DNA of 64,000 nucleotides from Dysgonomonas sp. HDW5A (lineage in GTDB: Bacteria > Bacteroidota > Bacteroidia > Bacteroidales > Dysgonomonadaceae), in contig NZ_CP049857.1 of assembly GCF_011299555.1 (NCBI RefSeq), forward strand, positions 3,844,001 through 3,908,000, written 5' to 3'. Made by a program: the position numbers and the translations under genes. The notes below the pieces were generated by a model that was given only the letters and a program-made list of their open reading frames with translations, did no database searches and had not been told where the DNA came from. Below, piece after piece: positions 18,902 to 28,503 of the stretch (positions are counted from its first letter, which is position 1; each line of letters starts with the position of its first letter).

Positions 18902-20221
18902 ATGGAAGCAATAGCCAATATACCGGACTGTAAATCAAAGAAAAGAATTGTAATAATTGGGGGTGGCTTTGCAGGATTAGAAATCGCTCGCAAAGTAGAC
19001 TCGGCTTATTATCAGGTAGTTTTAATTGATAAAGTAAGCTATTATCAATTTCAACCACTTCTTTATCAGGTAGCAACAGGAGGTTTGGAACCTAGTTCTA
19101 TATCTTATCCGCATAGAAAAACATTCCAAAAAAAGAAAGACTTTCATTTTAGAACCTGCCTAGCTAAACAAGTTCTTCCCGATGAAAAGATACTCGAAAC
19201 AAGTATCGGTTCTATTACGTATGATTACTTGATAATAGCTACGGGTTGTGATACTAATTATTTTGGAAATGACAGCCTGAAAGATTCGACCTATGCAATG
19301 AAATCTATTTCCGAATCGTTACTTGCCAGAAATAGAATTTTATTTAGCTTCGAGAAAGCTTTAAGTGCCAGAACAGATGAAAAAGTGCGTGAATTACTGA
19401 CTTTTGTTATAGTTGGAGGTGGAGCCACGGGAGTTGAACTATCGGGAGCTTTGGCTGATATGAAAAAAACAATATTACCTAAAGATTATCCGGAGCTTGA
19501 CTTTAACAAGATGGAAATTCACTTGGTAGACGCATCCCCCCGTCTGTTATTCGCAATGTCAGAAGAAGCATCGGCTAAAGCAGAAGAAACACTACGAAAA
19601 AGAGGTGTCATCATACATCAAAATATATCTGTAAAAGATTACAACAAGCCTTATGTAGAATTATCGAATGGCGAAACCCTGCGTACTCATAATGTATTTT
19701 GGGTAGGTGGAGTAAAACCCAATAGTCTGCTTGGGCTTAAAGAAGAATCCTATAACAGAGGACGTATTCTTGTAGACCAATACAATGCAGTTATCGGACA
19801 TGATAGCATATATTCAATTGGAGATACATGCTTATTAATCTCTAACCATTCTCCTAAAGGACATCCACAAGTAGCTCAGGTAGCTATGCAAATGGCCACT
19901 AACTTGGCTAATAATTTGAACCAAGAAGCTAAAGGTTATACTAAAAAGGAGAAATTCGAATATAAAGACAAAGGCTCTTTGGCTACAATCGGAAGAAATG
20001 CTGCTGTAGCTGATATATGGAAGCTTCATTTTGGAGGAACTGTCGCATGGTGGTTATGGTTATGGGTACACATTCTTTCCATTGTAGGTATCAAAAATAA
20101 AGTTTCAGTATTTATTGACTGGGTATGGAGTTATATAACTTACGATGTATCACTCCGACTTTTTATTCGCCCAAAGAATGATCGAATGTATGAAGAAATA
20201 GACGAAAGAGAGAAAAGATAG
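18902..20221 (+). CDS. ndh: Type 2 NADH:quinone oxidoreductase
   Basis: Single-subunit, non-proton-pumping respiratory enzyme that moves electrons from NADH to (mena)quinone. 439 residues with two Rossmann loops: FAD-binding VIIGGGFAGLEIAR (18-31) and NADH-binding VIVGGGATGVELSG (about 169-182). YQFQPLLYQVATG is the usual FAD/quinone-site motif, and PKGHPQVAQVAMQMA closes the FAD site. The C-terminus (WWLWLWVHILSIVGIKN and beyond) is an amphipathic membrane anchor. A hairpin terminator follows immediately. Confidence 0.94.
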   Translation: MEAIANIPDCKSKKRIVIIGGGFAGLEIARKVDSAYYQVVLIDKVSYYQFQPLLYQVATGGLEPSSISYPHRKTFQKKKDFHFRTCLAKQVLPDEKILETSIGSITYDYLIIATGCDTNYFGNDSLKDSTYAMKSISESLLARNRILFSFEKALSARTDEKVRELLTFVIVGGGATGVELSGALADMKKTILPKDYPELDFNKMEIHLVDASPRLLFAMSEEASAKAEETLRKRGVIIHQNISVKDYNKPYVELSNGETLRTHNVFWVGGVKPNSLLGLKEESYNRGRILVDQYNAVIGHDSIYSIGDTCLLISNHSPKGHPQVAQVAMQMATNLANNLNQEAKGYTKKEKFEYKDKGSLATIGRNAAVADIWKLHFGGTVAWWLWLWVHILSIVGIKNKVSVFIDWVWSYITYDVSLRLFIRPKNDRMYEEIDEREKR

Positions 20222-20254
20222 GATTCAGACCTTATTTGTTCATCTAAGTAATAA

Positions 20255-20292
20255 AATAATAAAAGAGATCTAAATTAGATCTCTTTTATTAT
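20255..20292. terminator. Bidirectional terminator between ndh and the polysaccharide cluster
   Basis: A near-perfect palindrome (AGAGATCTA with TAGATCTCT, extended by A/T pairs) has a 3-base loop at 20273-20275. It works in both directions. The stop codon of the minus-strand glycosyltransferase (20275-20277) falls inside it, so the cluster ends with no spare bases. Confidence 0.9.
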
Positions 20293-21087
20293 TATGTCTG
20301 ATTGTTTCTTTATTTTATTTTCTCTCATTCGTTCCCATATAGAATGAGGGATCAAACGTCTCATATACTGCCTTATATAAGCACTTCTAATATACTTCTT
20401 GAAATAAGGAGAATCTTTAGGAGCACCATATTCTATCTGCATCTCTACAAATTCTTTTGCATGCTTAACCTCACTATTCATGCTTATACCAACCGAAGCA
20501 TCATAGGAGCACACAATTACTGACACATGTTTTAACTGGTAACCCTCTCTGTTGAGACGTAAAAAAAATTCAGTATCAGCAGCTATCTTGTATTTCAGAT
20601 TAAACTTATTCTTTTTAGCAATATCTGCTCTGGCAAAAGCTGCCTGATGCGAGAATGGCATAAAATGGTCTCTATCACACTCATACCCTTGTCTGATATA
20701 AGAAAATGATTTCAAACGATATTCAGCATCACCATATACTGCTGCATATTTAGAATAATCGTCCTCAGGTATATCAAAAATCTCTGAGACAGAAGAAGTC
20801 GAATAAAAGAAGTCTCCGGCATTCATAAAATTAATCCAATTGCCGGCAGATTTATCAATACCTTTATTCATGGCATCGTAAATTCCCTTATCAGGCTCAC
20901 TAATAAATATTGATATACGATCTTCGTACTTTCGGATCACATCTATTGTACCATCCGAAGAACCCCCATCAATAACAATATATTCGAGATTACTATATGT
21001 TTGAGATAATACACTCTTTATAGTTTCTTCAATGATAGACACTGCATTATATACAACGGTTACAACCGACACTTTATCTTGGCTCAT
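20275..21087 (-). CDS. Glycosyltransferase family 2
   Basis: GT-A fold sugar transferase of about 270 residues. Motifs are VSVVTVVYNA, VIDGGSSDGTIDVI, SEPDKGIYDAMNKGID and NAGDFF (the DxD-like metal site region), typical of the WcaE-like branch. I start at the ATG giving MSQDKVSVV (21087); another ATG lies four codons upstream (21099). Either start overlaps the end of the preceding gene (stop at 21074). It is the last gene of the minus-strand polysaccharide cluster. The donor sugar and linkage cannot be told from sequence. Confidence 0.9.
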   Translation of the reverse strand: MSQDKVSVVTVVYNAVSIIEETIKSVLSQTYSNLEYIVIDGGSSDGTIDVIRKYEDRISIFISEPDKGIYDAMNKGIDKSAGNWINFMNAGDFFYSTSSVSEIFDIPEDDYSKYAAVYGDAEYRLKSFSYIRQGYECDRDHFMPFSHQAAFARADIAKKNKFNLKYKIAADTEFFLRLNREGYQLKHVSVIVCSYDASVGISMNSEVKHAKEFVEMQIEYGAPKDSPYFKKYIRSAYIRQYMRRLIPHSIWERMRENKIKKQSDIIIKEI

Positions 21088-21934
21088 TGTTTTCTGCATT
21101 TAGTTGATCAAGTTTATCCATCAATTGAGTATCAACATCTATATCCAATTTACGGGCAAACCACGCATTAGAAGAGGCTATTTTTGGAAAATCATCAGAC
21201 ACTAATATCTTTGGACTTTTACCTTTATCACCCCAATCAAAAAATCTGTAAATTTCATTAACCATATCCTTATTCAAAGGCGAATTTAATAATACTGATT
21301 GAATATATAATTCATCCGAACATCCTGCATGCTTAAAAAAATCTATTACTTTCGCATTCTTTTCTGTATAATCAAGTAAATATTCTACAGCCTCTATTGA
21401 TAAGGTAAACCAGCATGACCCATAATATGCATCATTAAATGGATACTTACGTTTAAATCCCAGTTTTTGAAGAATTTTCTTTATAATGCGATTATTTCGA
21501 ATATCTCTTTCCGGGAGAAAGAACCAATATTCAAAACGTTTTTTCATTAAATTAGACCAGTCATCACTCCCCAACTTAAAATAATCAATATAACTTTTAC
21601 CTTGATTGCTATGTAAAAAATCGACAATTTGAGACATGGGAACAATCGGATAATCCAACCCACTAATAAATAAAATATGAGAATAGGGAATTTTTGTATT
21701 TACAATCTCTTCAAACGAATTGAGAATCTGTTGCAATTGAGAAAAACGCCCCCAAACTACCTCAACCCTATTATTCAGAAAATGTATATTTTCTATATTC
21801 TTTTTAAATAATTCTATATCAGCTTTTGCATCTATATTTATATAAATATCTATATTCTTATGCATTAAGCGAGATACTAATCGGGCTAATTGATCGGGAT
21901 TAGTATGCGCATGAATTAGTAACGCTATTTTCAT
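21074..21934 (-). CDS. GT14-type (core-2/I-branching-like) beta-N-acetylglucosaminyltransferase family protein
   Basis: 286 residues. The N-terminus KIALLIHAHTNPDQLARLV, then INIDAKADIELFKKN, WGRFSQLQQILNSFEE, and LFISGLDYPIVPMSQIVDFL (about 90-110) follow the branching-enzyme (GT14) pattern. A DAYYGSCWFTLSIEAVEYLL segment (about 164-184) matches the acceptor-side motif of that family. Bacterial members sit in polysaccharide clusters, and their exact sugar is mostly unknown. It overlaps the next gene in the cluster. Confidence 0.85.
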   Translation of the reverse strand: MKIALLIHAHTNPDQLARLVSRLMHKNIDIYINIDAKADIELFKKNIENIHFLNNRVEVVWGRFSQLQQILNSFEEIVNTKIPYSHILFISGLDYPIVPMSQIVDFLHSNQGKSYIDYFKLGSDDWSNLMKKRFEYWFFLPERDIRNNRIIKKILQKLGFKRKYPFNDAYYGSCWFTLSIEAVEYLLDYTEKNAKVIDFFKHAGCSDELYIQSVLLNSPLNKDMVNEIYRFFDWGDKGKSPKILVSDDFPKIASSNAWFARKLDIDVDTQLMDKLDQLNAENNEPR

Positions 21935-21945
21935 ACTAAAGCAGA

Positions 21946-22995
21946 TTATGAATATTGTTTTACTAAGTCTAAAACTTGTCGGGTCGATTTAATCCAAGAA
22001 TATTTTTTCACCTGTTCCCTACCCTTTTCGCTCAATTTGTTTCGTAACTCAGTATCACGAATCAACAAATCCATTTTAAGGCTTATGTCTGCAATATCTA
22101 AAGGATTTGCATACATAGCAGCTTCTCCGTTAACTTCCCTCAATGCAGGTATATCAGATGCAATTACAGGGCATCCATATGACATAGATTCTAAGGGTGG
22201 AATACCAAAACCTTCATATAAGGATGGATATACAGAAAAAAGAGCATTTTTATACATTGTTTGGAGAGAATCATCATCCAAATAGCCTGTAAGAATAACA
22301 TTTTCTCTATTAAGTTTCTCCATATCAGGTGTATTAAACGCCTTAAACTGCATTCCTATGATATATAATTTTACAGATTTATCCTCTATATTATTAAAAG
22401 CTTCTACAAGACGAATAAAATTCTTTCGGGGATCCATTGATGAAACAGATAGAATATACTTTTCATCAGAATTATCTCTTATAACATCATTCTCTGTTGT
22501 ATGATAAGAAGGTATACTACAATTTATCACATGAATTTTTTCTGATGGAAGACTTAATGTTTCTATAATTTCTTTCTTCGAAAATTCACTGACAGTAATA
22601 ATCGCATAAGCTTTTTTACCTATCCGAGGCATCATATACCCATAAAATCGGCAATAATTCTTAGAAAACCATTCGGGATGCCTTTCATGCGAAACATCAT
22701 GTATTGTGATTATCTGATTTGAATAATTCAAAGGTCCGCAACCAGAGAAACTTAACAACAAAGGATTTCCTTGCTGTTTCAGATATTTAGGTAAGCTAAT
22801 TTGCTCCCAAAGATGACCATTGAATGCCCCACATTGAACAGTTTTAAAATTGATTTTGTAGTCCGGATTTATTTCTTTGGGTACAGCAACGTAAAAATCA
22901 ACACCAAATTCAGAGAGTTGATTGCATATCTCAAAAGCATACCGATGAACTCCTGTTGGTTTTTGGGTTAAAAACCGACCATTTACTACAAACAT
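21946..22995 (-). CDS. Glycosyltransferase family 4
   Basis: GT-B fold retaining transferase of 349 residues. The acceptor-binding N-terminal motif is PTGVHRYAFEI, there is a TIHDVSHERHPEWF segment, and the donor-binding C-terminal part has SVSSMDPRKNFIRLVEAF and SLYEGFGIPPLESMSYG (Glu-x7-Glu), followed by GCPVIASDIPALREV. These are typical of mannosyl/rhamnosyl-like GT4 enzymes of O-antigen clusters. Only a few bases separate it from its neighbours. Confidence 0.92.
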   Translation of the reverse strand: MFVVNGRFLTQKPTGVHRYAFEICNQLSEFGVDFYVAVPKEINPDYKINFKTVQCGAFNGHLWEQISLPKYLKQQGNPLLLSFSGCGPLNYSNQIITIHDVSHERHPEWFSKNYCRFYGYMMPRIGKKAYAIITVSEFSKKEIIETLSLPSEKIHVINCSIPSYHTTENDVIRDNSDEKYILSVSSMDPRKNFIRLVEAFNNIEDKSVKLYIIGMQFKAFNTPDMEKLNRENVILTGYLDDDSLQTMYKNALFSVYPSLYEGFGIPPLESMSYGCPVIASDIPALREVNGEAAMYANPLDIADISLKMDLLIRDTELRNKLSEKGREQVKKYSWIKSTRQVLDLVKQYS

Positions 22996-23002
22996 ATTTT
23001 CT

Positions 23003-23842
23003 CTATTGGGTAATATTTCTATAATATTTTTTTTGAAACCAGCTTTTCTTTATAAAAAGCTTACTGAGTCTAATCCAAAAATACATCTTAAACCTCTGCC
23101 ATCCTTTATTAGAGACCATCTCCTCTTTAAAGAAGTCATACTTAGCAACTATATTAAAATAACGCTTTTTTTGAGACATTCCGCCTTTTAAAAATTCGAT
23201 ATGATGGGTAACCATTTTAGATTTAGGAAATACATAGAAACGCTTTTGAGTTGAATCATCTACATAAGGATATTTGGCAACATAACTAGGTACATGTACC
23301 GGCATATTTTCCGTAATCCATCTAAATCCAACACCAGCATCTCTTAAATAATTTGCAATATAAGATTCCGGATAATCCTCAAAATCAAATAAATTAGGAT
23401 TGTTACGAATAAAATTCGATTTTATAACTGCAAAATCTACAGCTAGAGCATAGTCTTTATCATACCAATCGGCACTGGCCCATACAATATTAGATGCCTC
23501 TTCCATGAATTCGATATATTCTTTTATGGTACGATCCCCATATATCCAGGTATCTGCCTCTAATATAACCGTATAATCACAATCTGAAGGAATACATTTT
23601 TGCCCTTCCATCAGTAATTGTGAGTTACCCTTTTTATGACCTGCATTATGCTCTAAAGCAACAAAGTTATCTATAACCCGTACTGAATCTGCATCAATAC
23701 GATATCCATCGGGATACCCATTGCTTACAACAATAATATGATAATCAAACTCTGTCCATGTTTGTTTAATTATCTGAAGATTATATTTAAGATCCTCGAT
23801 ACGGTCATATACACGAATTAAAACTGCAACTCTTCTCTTCAT
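23003..23842 (-). CDS. Probable GT-A fold glycosyltransferase
   Basis: 279 residues. The start VAVLIRVYDRIEDLKYNLQ with IIVVSNG is GT2-like. An EADTW acidic motif (about 95-99, DxD-like) is followed by WASADWYDKD. The C-terminal third is basic and aromatic, without a membrane helix. It is more divergent than the other transferases in the cluster, so the family is a tentative call based on fold-like motifs and position between two GT4 genes. Confidence 0.72.
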   Translation of the reverse strand: MKRRVAVLIRVYDRIEDLKYNLQIIKQTWTEFDYHIIVVSNGYPDGYRIDADSVRVIDNFVALEHNAGHKKGNSQLLMEGQKCIPSDCDYTVILEADTWIYGDRTIKEYIEFMEEASNIVWASADWYDKDYALAVDFAVIKSNFIRNNPNLFDFEDYPESYIANYLRDAGVGFRWITENMPVHVPSYVAKYPYVDDSTQKRFYVFPKSKMVTHHIEFLKGGMSQKKRYFNIVAKYDFFKEEMVSNKGWQRFKMYFWIRLSKLFIKKSWFQKKYYRNITQ

Positions 23843-23859
23843 TTAAATACTACAATTAC

Positions 23860-24945
23860 CTAAACTTCCTTTTTATGAAGTAACTCTTTTATAACCCTGT
23901 CCATTTTTTCCACGGCAATATCCCAAGAAAACTGTTGGATGAAATGATTTCCTCTTTCAGCCAAGAATATACGATTGTCATTATTAGTTATTAAACTCAT
24001 TATTTTATCTACCAATTGACTTGAATCTTTTGGACTATATAATAGTGATGTATCATTATCTTTAGCATATTCAGCATGCCCTTGTATATCTGTTAATATA
24101 GTTGCACAACCGCAAAACATAGCCTCCATAGGAGTCAGTGCCATACCTTCGGTCAGAGAATTTGAAATAAATATAGCATTTCTGTTATAAATTAAGCTCA
24201 AATCCTTAGGATCACGATAAAAAGTAATCCAGTCCGGTAAATTTTCAGGAGCCGGGCATATACCAAATAATTCAACTTTTAATTCAGAACACTTCTCTTT
24301 TACTTTAGACAAAGCTTCAAGTCCATAAGTTGAACCTTTAATCTCTTGTATAGAGTATAACATACAAACGGTTAAAGAGTTTCGATCTTTTATTGGATTC
24401 AATATTCGATACTTCTCTTTATCAATAGCATTGGGAATCAAAACTGTAGGATTAAGGGTATACTTTGTAACAATATCTTTCAGATAAGAAGCTACTACAA
24501 TATTTGTAACCCCTTCCATATCATATGATGAATGAAGTTCGTCCTCATGCCCTATCCAATTTTCATACCCTTGTATAAAATTAATTTTCCGACCTTTTTT
24601 TTCTGTTAATGAACCCATTTCTAACGCAGTAGTCCACCAGGTAGCTATTACAATATCCGAGTCTTTGACATTTTTATCATTGATTGAGTTAGTATAGCAC
24701 ATCGAAATATTGGACCTAAAGTCAAACCATCGACTTGTCCTAAATCCCTCTATATAAGATAATATAAAACGTGCAATATATGGTAGGCGATACTCCATAT
24801 ACTTCGTTTTCAGAGGGTAAGTAATGTGTACATCATAACCAAGATCTGATAACCTGTTTGCATATTCATACATAACCCTAAACCCTCCTGTGGGGCGTCG
24901 AGCCTTGAACGGCATAACGAAGTTTAGTCGAATTGAATTTTCCAA
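23860..24945 (-). CDS. Glycosyltransferase family 4
   Basis: 361 residues with the GT-B layout: N-terminal PTGGFRVMYEYANRLSDLGYDV, central FIQGYENWIG, and C-terminal NSLTEGMALTPMEAMFCG followed by CATILTDIQGHAEY, the Glu-x7-Glu donor site. Its 5' end overlaps the end of the Wzy-like gene by 68 bases. A start at the ATG for MPFKARRPTG (24915) would reduce this to 38. Such a long overlap suggests translational coupling. Confidence 0.9.
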   Translation of the reverse strand: MENSIRLNFVMPFKARRPTGGFRVMYEYANRLSDLGYDVHITYPLKTKYMEYRLPYIARFILSYIEGFRTSRWFDFRSNISMCYTNSINDKNVKDSDIVIATWWTTALEMGSLTEKKGRKINFIQGYENWIGHEDELHSSYDMEGVTNIVVASYLKDIVTKYTLNPTVLIPNAIDKEKYRILNPIKDRNSLTVCMLYSIQEIKGSTYGLEALSKVKEKCSELKVELFGICPAPENLPDWITFYRDPKDLSLIYNRNAIFISNSLTEGMALTPMEAMFCGCATILTDIQGHAEYAKDNDTSLLYSPKDSSQLVDKIMSLITNNDNRIFLAERGNHFIQQFSWDIAVEKMDRVIKELLHKKEV

Positions 24946-26164
24946 GTCTGTATAATTGTGGTGTATAAATATAATATCGATAATGAAGGAAATAGAATAT
25001 GAATAAATACATAAACAGATTTAAATCCGAAAGACCTTTATAATTCAATGCTAGATTATAAGCATACATTATAAGTAATGTAAATGTAAAAGCTCTATCA
25101 TTAGTAAATGACAATTTAATAAGCATAAATTGATAGAAGAAATAGGCTAATGTGCCCGGTAGTCCAACATAAAATAGCAGACGTGTATATCCAACATCAC
25201 TACCCCAGAATTCCATATTACCCCATCCATATAGCCATTGATCAAAGGTATAAGGTAATTGAAACATCTCCTCTAAACCATCCGATGAATTAGTCCTAAA
25301 CTGACCGGTTTTGTTATAATTAATAAAAGCTTCAAATGCCCAATCTGCAAACTCCGGAAAGTATAGGTATGCGAGCGTATGACCTATTGAAGCAAATAAA
25401 GCTGCAATAGCTAAGAATTTAAAAAACTGTCCTTTTCTAACATCTTTTTTATTACTTGTAAAAAGGAGTATAATAGCAAGAATGACACTTGCAAAAAGAC
25501 CTATAGCTGTTGTTCTTGCCGATAGGAGACCAACATACAAGATAAAACAATACACCCCACCTAATACAATAATAGAGATTACATTTAATTTAGTCTTTAA
25601 AATAATGTATACTAAAGCTATAAGAGCGAATCCACAAGATACACCTGCACCAAAGAATGCTACCCCATACCCCAACAAACGAGCACCTTCGGTTTCTTGT
25701 CTTTTGGCTAAAACTGTAACATCCATCATTTGCAAAGAATTACAAAAATCCCGAATAGCTGCATTTTCGTGCATGGCAATAGAAATAACACACTGCGCAA
25801 ATATAGCTCCTACTATATAGTACAAAAACAAAGTAAATGTTCCTTTCGGATGAACCACAAAGAAAAAGGTAACAATCAAATAGGAGCCAAATACCCATGC
25901 AAACTGACTCTTTGTATAATCAACTAAATATGGATCTTTAAATGGTGTAAGATACATTGTAATGAAACAACATAATACAAACGGAATATAGGATAGAATA
26001 ATCGTTACAACCTCATCAAAAGGTCTTCCATTATAAAGGTACAAACCGACTCCTAATGCTCCGGATGTAAAAAGGAAGGAATACCCAAAAAAGGATATTG
26101 CCTGGGGATAGAGTGTATAAAAAAGGAAAATAAATAATATCGTTATTAACAATATCTTCTTCAT
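24878..26164 (-). CDS. Wzy-like O-antigen/exopolysaccharide polymerase
   Basis: 428 residues, almost entirely hydrophobic with about ten or eleven membrane helices. A large loop follows SSDGLEEMFQLPYTFDQW (about 300), the usual periplasmic loop of Wzy proteins. Sequence conservation in this family is very low, so the call rests on topology, length and being the only polytopic protein in a cluster of sugar transferases. The soluble C-terminal tail after the last helix runs into the next gene. Confidence 0.78.
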   Translation of the reverse strand: MKKILLITILFIFLFYTLYPQAISFFGYSFLFTSGALGVGLYLYNGRPFDEVVTIILSYIPFVLCCFITMYLTPFKDPYLVDYTKSQFAWVFGSYLIVTFFFVVHPKGTFTLFLYYIVGAIFAQCVISIAMHENAAIRDFCNSLQMMDVTVLAKRQETEGARLLGYGVAFFGAGVSCGFALIALVYIILKTKLNVISIIVLGGVYCFILYVGLLSARTTAIGLFASVILAIILLFTSNKKDVRKGQFFKFLAIAALFASIGHTLAYLYFPEFADWAFEAFINYNKTGQFRTNSSDGLEEMFQLPYTFDQWLYGWGNMEFWGSDVGYTRLLFYVGLPGTLAYFFYQFMLIKLSFTNDRAFTFTLLIMYAYNLALNYKGLSDLNLFMYLFIFYFLHYRYYIYTPQLYRLGKFNSTKLRYAVQGSTPHRRV

Positions 26165-26170
26165 AAATTT

Positions 26171-27232
26171 TTATCTAAATGCCAGTTTATACCAAAATGA
26201 TTTTTTATACTCCATCTTGAATAAACACTTAATATATAATATTAGTATGTCATTTTTACTATAATATTCTTTATTATAGAGTGGAGAGTCAAAACATTTA
26301 CTCAATACCTTTAAGCCTAATCTCGAATTTGCACAAAGACGAATCCAATGTAAAGATAAGATTCTAGATAAATATTGAGGAGAGCTAAATTGTTCTGCAC
26401 TATTTCTATCTAATAGACCTATCATAAACGTCTCACATTTATAAAGATAATCAAATGAAGACTCTGAAGGAATACACTCAGCAACAGAAGCATATACATC
26501 TAAGTCTTCAGCACTAGAAGCTAAACCTAACTTCTCACAGTGAATTTTAAAGACTTCTTTCTTATTTTCAATTTGTTTCTTTTCATTTAATGTCGAAACC
26601 TGATATTCATGAACTCTATAGTATAAAAGAGGCTCATCAATATTTGCTAATTTCGTACAATAAAGTGCCTTAGACCAAAGTGCATAATCTTCTACATGCA
26701 AATATTTTTCTTCGAACCTTAATCCCAACTCAGAGAATAGTGTTTTCCGAATCATTACAGCAGGATGACAAATACCCGATCTAAACAATAGATAAGCTTG
26801 TAACTCTTCATATGTTTTAGGGTTTTTATAGAGATTATGCTTTGATTTACCCGTTCTAAATGTGTAAAACATGGTACTAACAACATCATAGTCGGCATTT
26901 TGCTCTAAGAAAGATACCTGTTTCTCTATTCTTGTAGGAAAAGAGATATCGTCTGCATCCATACGGGCAATATACTTGCCATTACACAATTCAATTCCTT
27001 TATTTAATGTCTTTATCAGTTTTAAATTAGTCTCATTATTATAAATCTTTATACGACTATCTTTATTAGCTAATTCTTGTAACTTATTACTTGTATTATC
27101 TGATGAACAGTCATTTATAATAATAATCTCTAGATTTATATACGTCTGTTCTATAATGGATGAAATAGATTCAACCACATAACTCTCGACATTATAACAA
27201 GGTATTAAAACTGAGACTAGAGGATTTGACAT
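26171..27232 (-). CDS. Glycosyltransferase family 2
   Basis: 353 residues. The N-terminal GT2 domain has VSVLIPCYNVESYVVESISSI, IIINDCSSDNTSNKL, LNKGIELCNGKYIARMDADD (the DxD site, about 85-95) and a SGICHPAVMIRK segment. The C-terminal 130 residues are helical and without a known motif. It lies between the polymerase and the first GT4 gene of the cluster, with spacings under 10 bases. Confidence 0.9.
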   Translation of the reverse strand: MSNPLVSVLIPCYNVESYVVESISSIIEQTYINLEIIIINDCSSDNTSNKLQELANKDSRIKIYNNETNLKLIKTLNKGIELCNGKYIARMDADDISFPTRIEKQVSFLEQNADYDVVSTMFYTFRTGKSKHNLYKNPKTYEELQAYLLFRSGICHPAVMIRKTLFSELGLRFEEKYLHVEDYALWSKALYCTKLANIDEPLLYYRVHEYQVSTLNEKKQIENKKEVFKIHCEKLGLASSAEDLDVYASVAECIPSESSFDYLYKCETFMIGLLDRNSAEQFSSPQYLSRILSLHWIRLCANSRLGLKVLSKCFDSPLYNKEYYSKNDILILYIKCLFKMEYKKSFWYKLAFR

Positions 27233-27239
27233 ATATTTA

Positions 27240-28310
27240 TTAACGATTTCCTTTATTATATATTGCTTTAAATATAGAAGTATACCCTTCTACCATTTTA
27301 TTTATTGTAAAATTCCTCAAATAAGATTCTCTGGCATAAGTTTTTATTTGAGAATTTACTGAATCTTGCAAAACATAGTCGATTTTAGAAACAAAAGATT
27401 CAATATTATTTTCTACAGCAAACCCATTATTTCCATCTAAAACTTCACCAATGCCCCCTACATTAGATGCAACTATTGGAATACCAAATGATAAAGCTTC
27501 CAAAAGCGATATCGGTAAACCCTCATAATTCGAAGGTAAAATAAAAACATCAGCATACTTTAAATAGATATATGCAGAATGAGTCTCTCCCAAACAAAAT
27601 ACATTAGAAGGTACATCAGTCAAAACGTCCTTATTACCAATCCAAACAAACGCATAATTAGGTTTAGCTTTTGCTATATCTACGAATAAATCAAATTTCT
27701 TTTGAGGAGAAATTCTTGATATACACATTACTATATGATTATAATGACGTTTAATCTCTTTTATTTTTTCTTTTAAATCTTCATTTTCTAAAGATTGTTG
27801 ATCATCAGATGTATGATCGACCACACCATTATAGACAAGCTCTACATTTTTAGAAATTCCTTCTTCACGTAAACAGTCGACATCATACTTACTAACTCCA
27901 ACTATTCGAGCCGCCCTATTTTTTAACACTTTCTCAACAATTAAAAACTTCCGAAAAGCTTTCCTTATTGAATCGAAACCATGAACTGTATAGACTATAG
28001 TCTTCGGATTAAACACAATACGCCCAATAGCTCCCATTTTAGAGGAATGTAAATGAACGACATCTGGTTTATATTTAAGTCTTAATTTAAACAATTTAAA
28101 AACCAAAAATAAATCCTTGTAAGATACCTCTTTACGGTGTTCACAGAGTTTAATCAAATGAACCTTCTTATCCAAATGTTTCCAAGCTTCGCCATTTCCT
28201 CCATAAAGAATAAAAACTTCGTCGCTATCGCTTAAACCTTGAATTAGATTTGCCACAACAGACTGAGCTCCACCAAATTCTGAAACTGTTATAACTTGAA
28301 AAATTTTCAT
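27240..28310 (-). CDS. Glycosyltransferase family 4
   Basis: 356 residues. The N-terminus is EFGGAQSVVANLIQGL. The donor site reads PSNYEGLPISLLEALSFG, then IPIVASNVGGIGEVL, a classic GT4 signature. It is the promoter-proximal gene of the minus-strand cluster: the intergenic region to the divergent priming transferase carries a TACATTTG-like/TATCTTTG -7 box for it. Substrate unknown. Confidence 0.93.
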   Translation of the reverse strand: MKIFQVITVSEFGGAQSVVANLIQGLSDSDEVFILYGGNGEAWKHLDKKVHLIKLCEHRKEVSYKDLFLVFKLFKLRLKYKPDVVHLHSSKMGAIGRIVFNPKTIVYTVHGFDSIRKAFRKFLIVEKVLKNRAARIVGVSKYDVDCLREEGISKNVELVYNGVVDHTSDDQQSLENEDLKEKIKEIKRHYNHIVMCISRISPQKKFDLFVDIAKAKPNYAFVWIGNKDVLTDVPSNVFCLGETHSAYIYLKYADVFILPSNYEGLPISLLEALSFGIPIVASNVGGIGEVLDGNNGFAVENNIESFVSKIDYVLQDSVNSQIKTYARESYLRNFTINKMVEGYTSIFKAIYNKGNR

Positions 28311-28343
28311 TCTTTTTACCGACTAAAGTCTTTAGTTAAAAGA

Positions 28344-28351
28344 CAAAGATA
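28344..28351 (-). promoter_or_regulatory. -7 promoter element of the polysaccharide cluster
   Basis: On the minus strand this reads TATCTTTG, a perfect TAnnTTTG, 34 bases before the first glycosyltransferase ATG. No good -33 element was seen. All eight minus-strand genes could be read from here. Confidence 0.5.
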
Positions 28352-28449
28352 TTGCTTTTTAAACAAAAAACACTTAATAGATTACATCTTTCCTTTTCTT
28401 CTTCATTTTAATTAAATTTCGAATATATCATTTTTTAGTAATATCTTTC

Positions 28450-28457
28450 TAAATTTG
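28450..28457 (+). promoter_or_regulatory. -7 promoter element of the priming sugar transferase
   Basis: TAAATTTG fits TAnnTTTG, 47 bases before the ATG at 28504. Together with the opposite element at 28344-28351 it makes a divergent promoter region for the whole polysaccharide locus. Confidence 0.5.
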
Positions 28458-28503
28458 TATTTTAAAACAAAGTTTAGGATTTAACAAATTTAGGTAATTA
28501 TAC

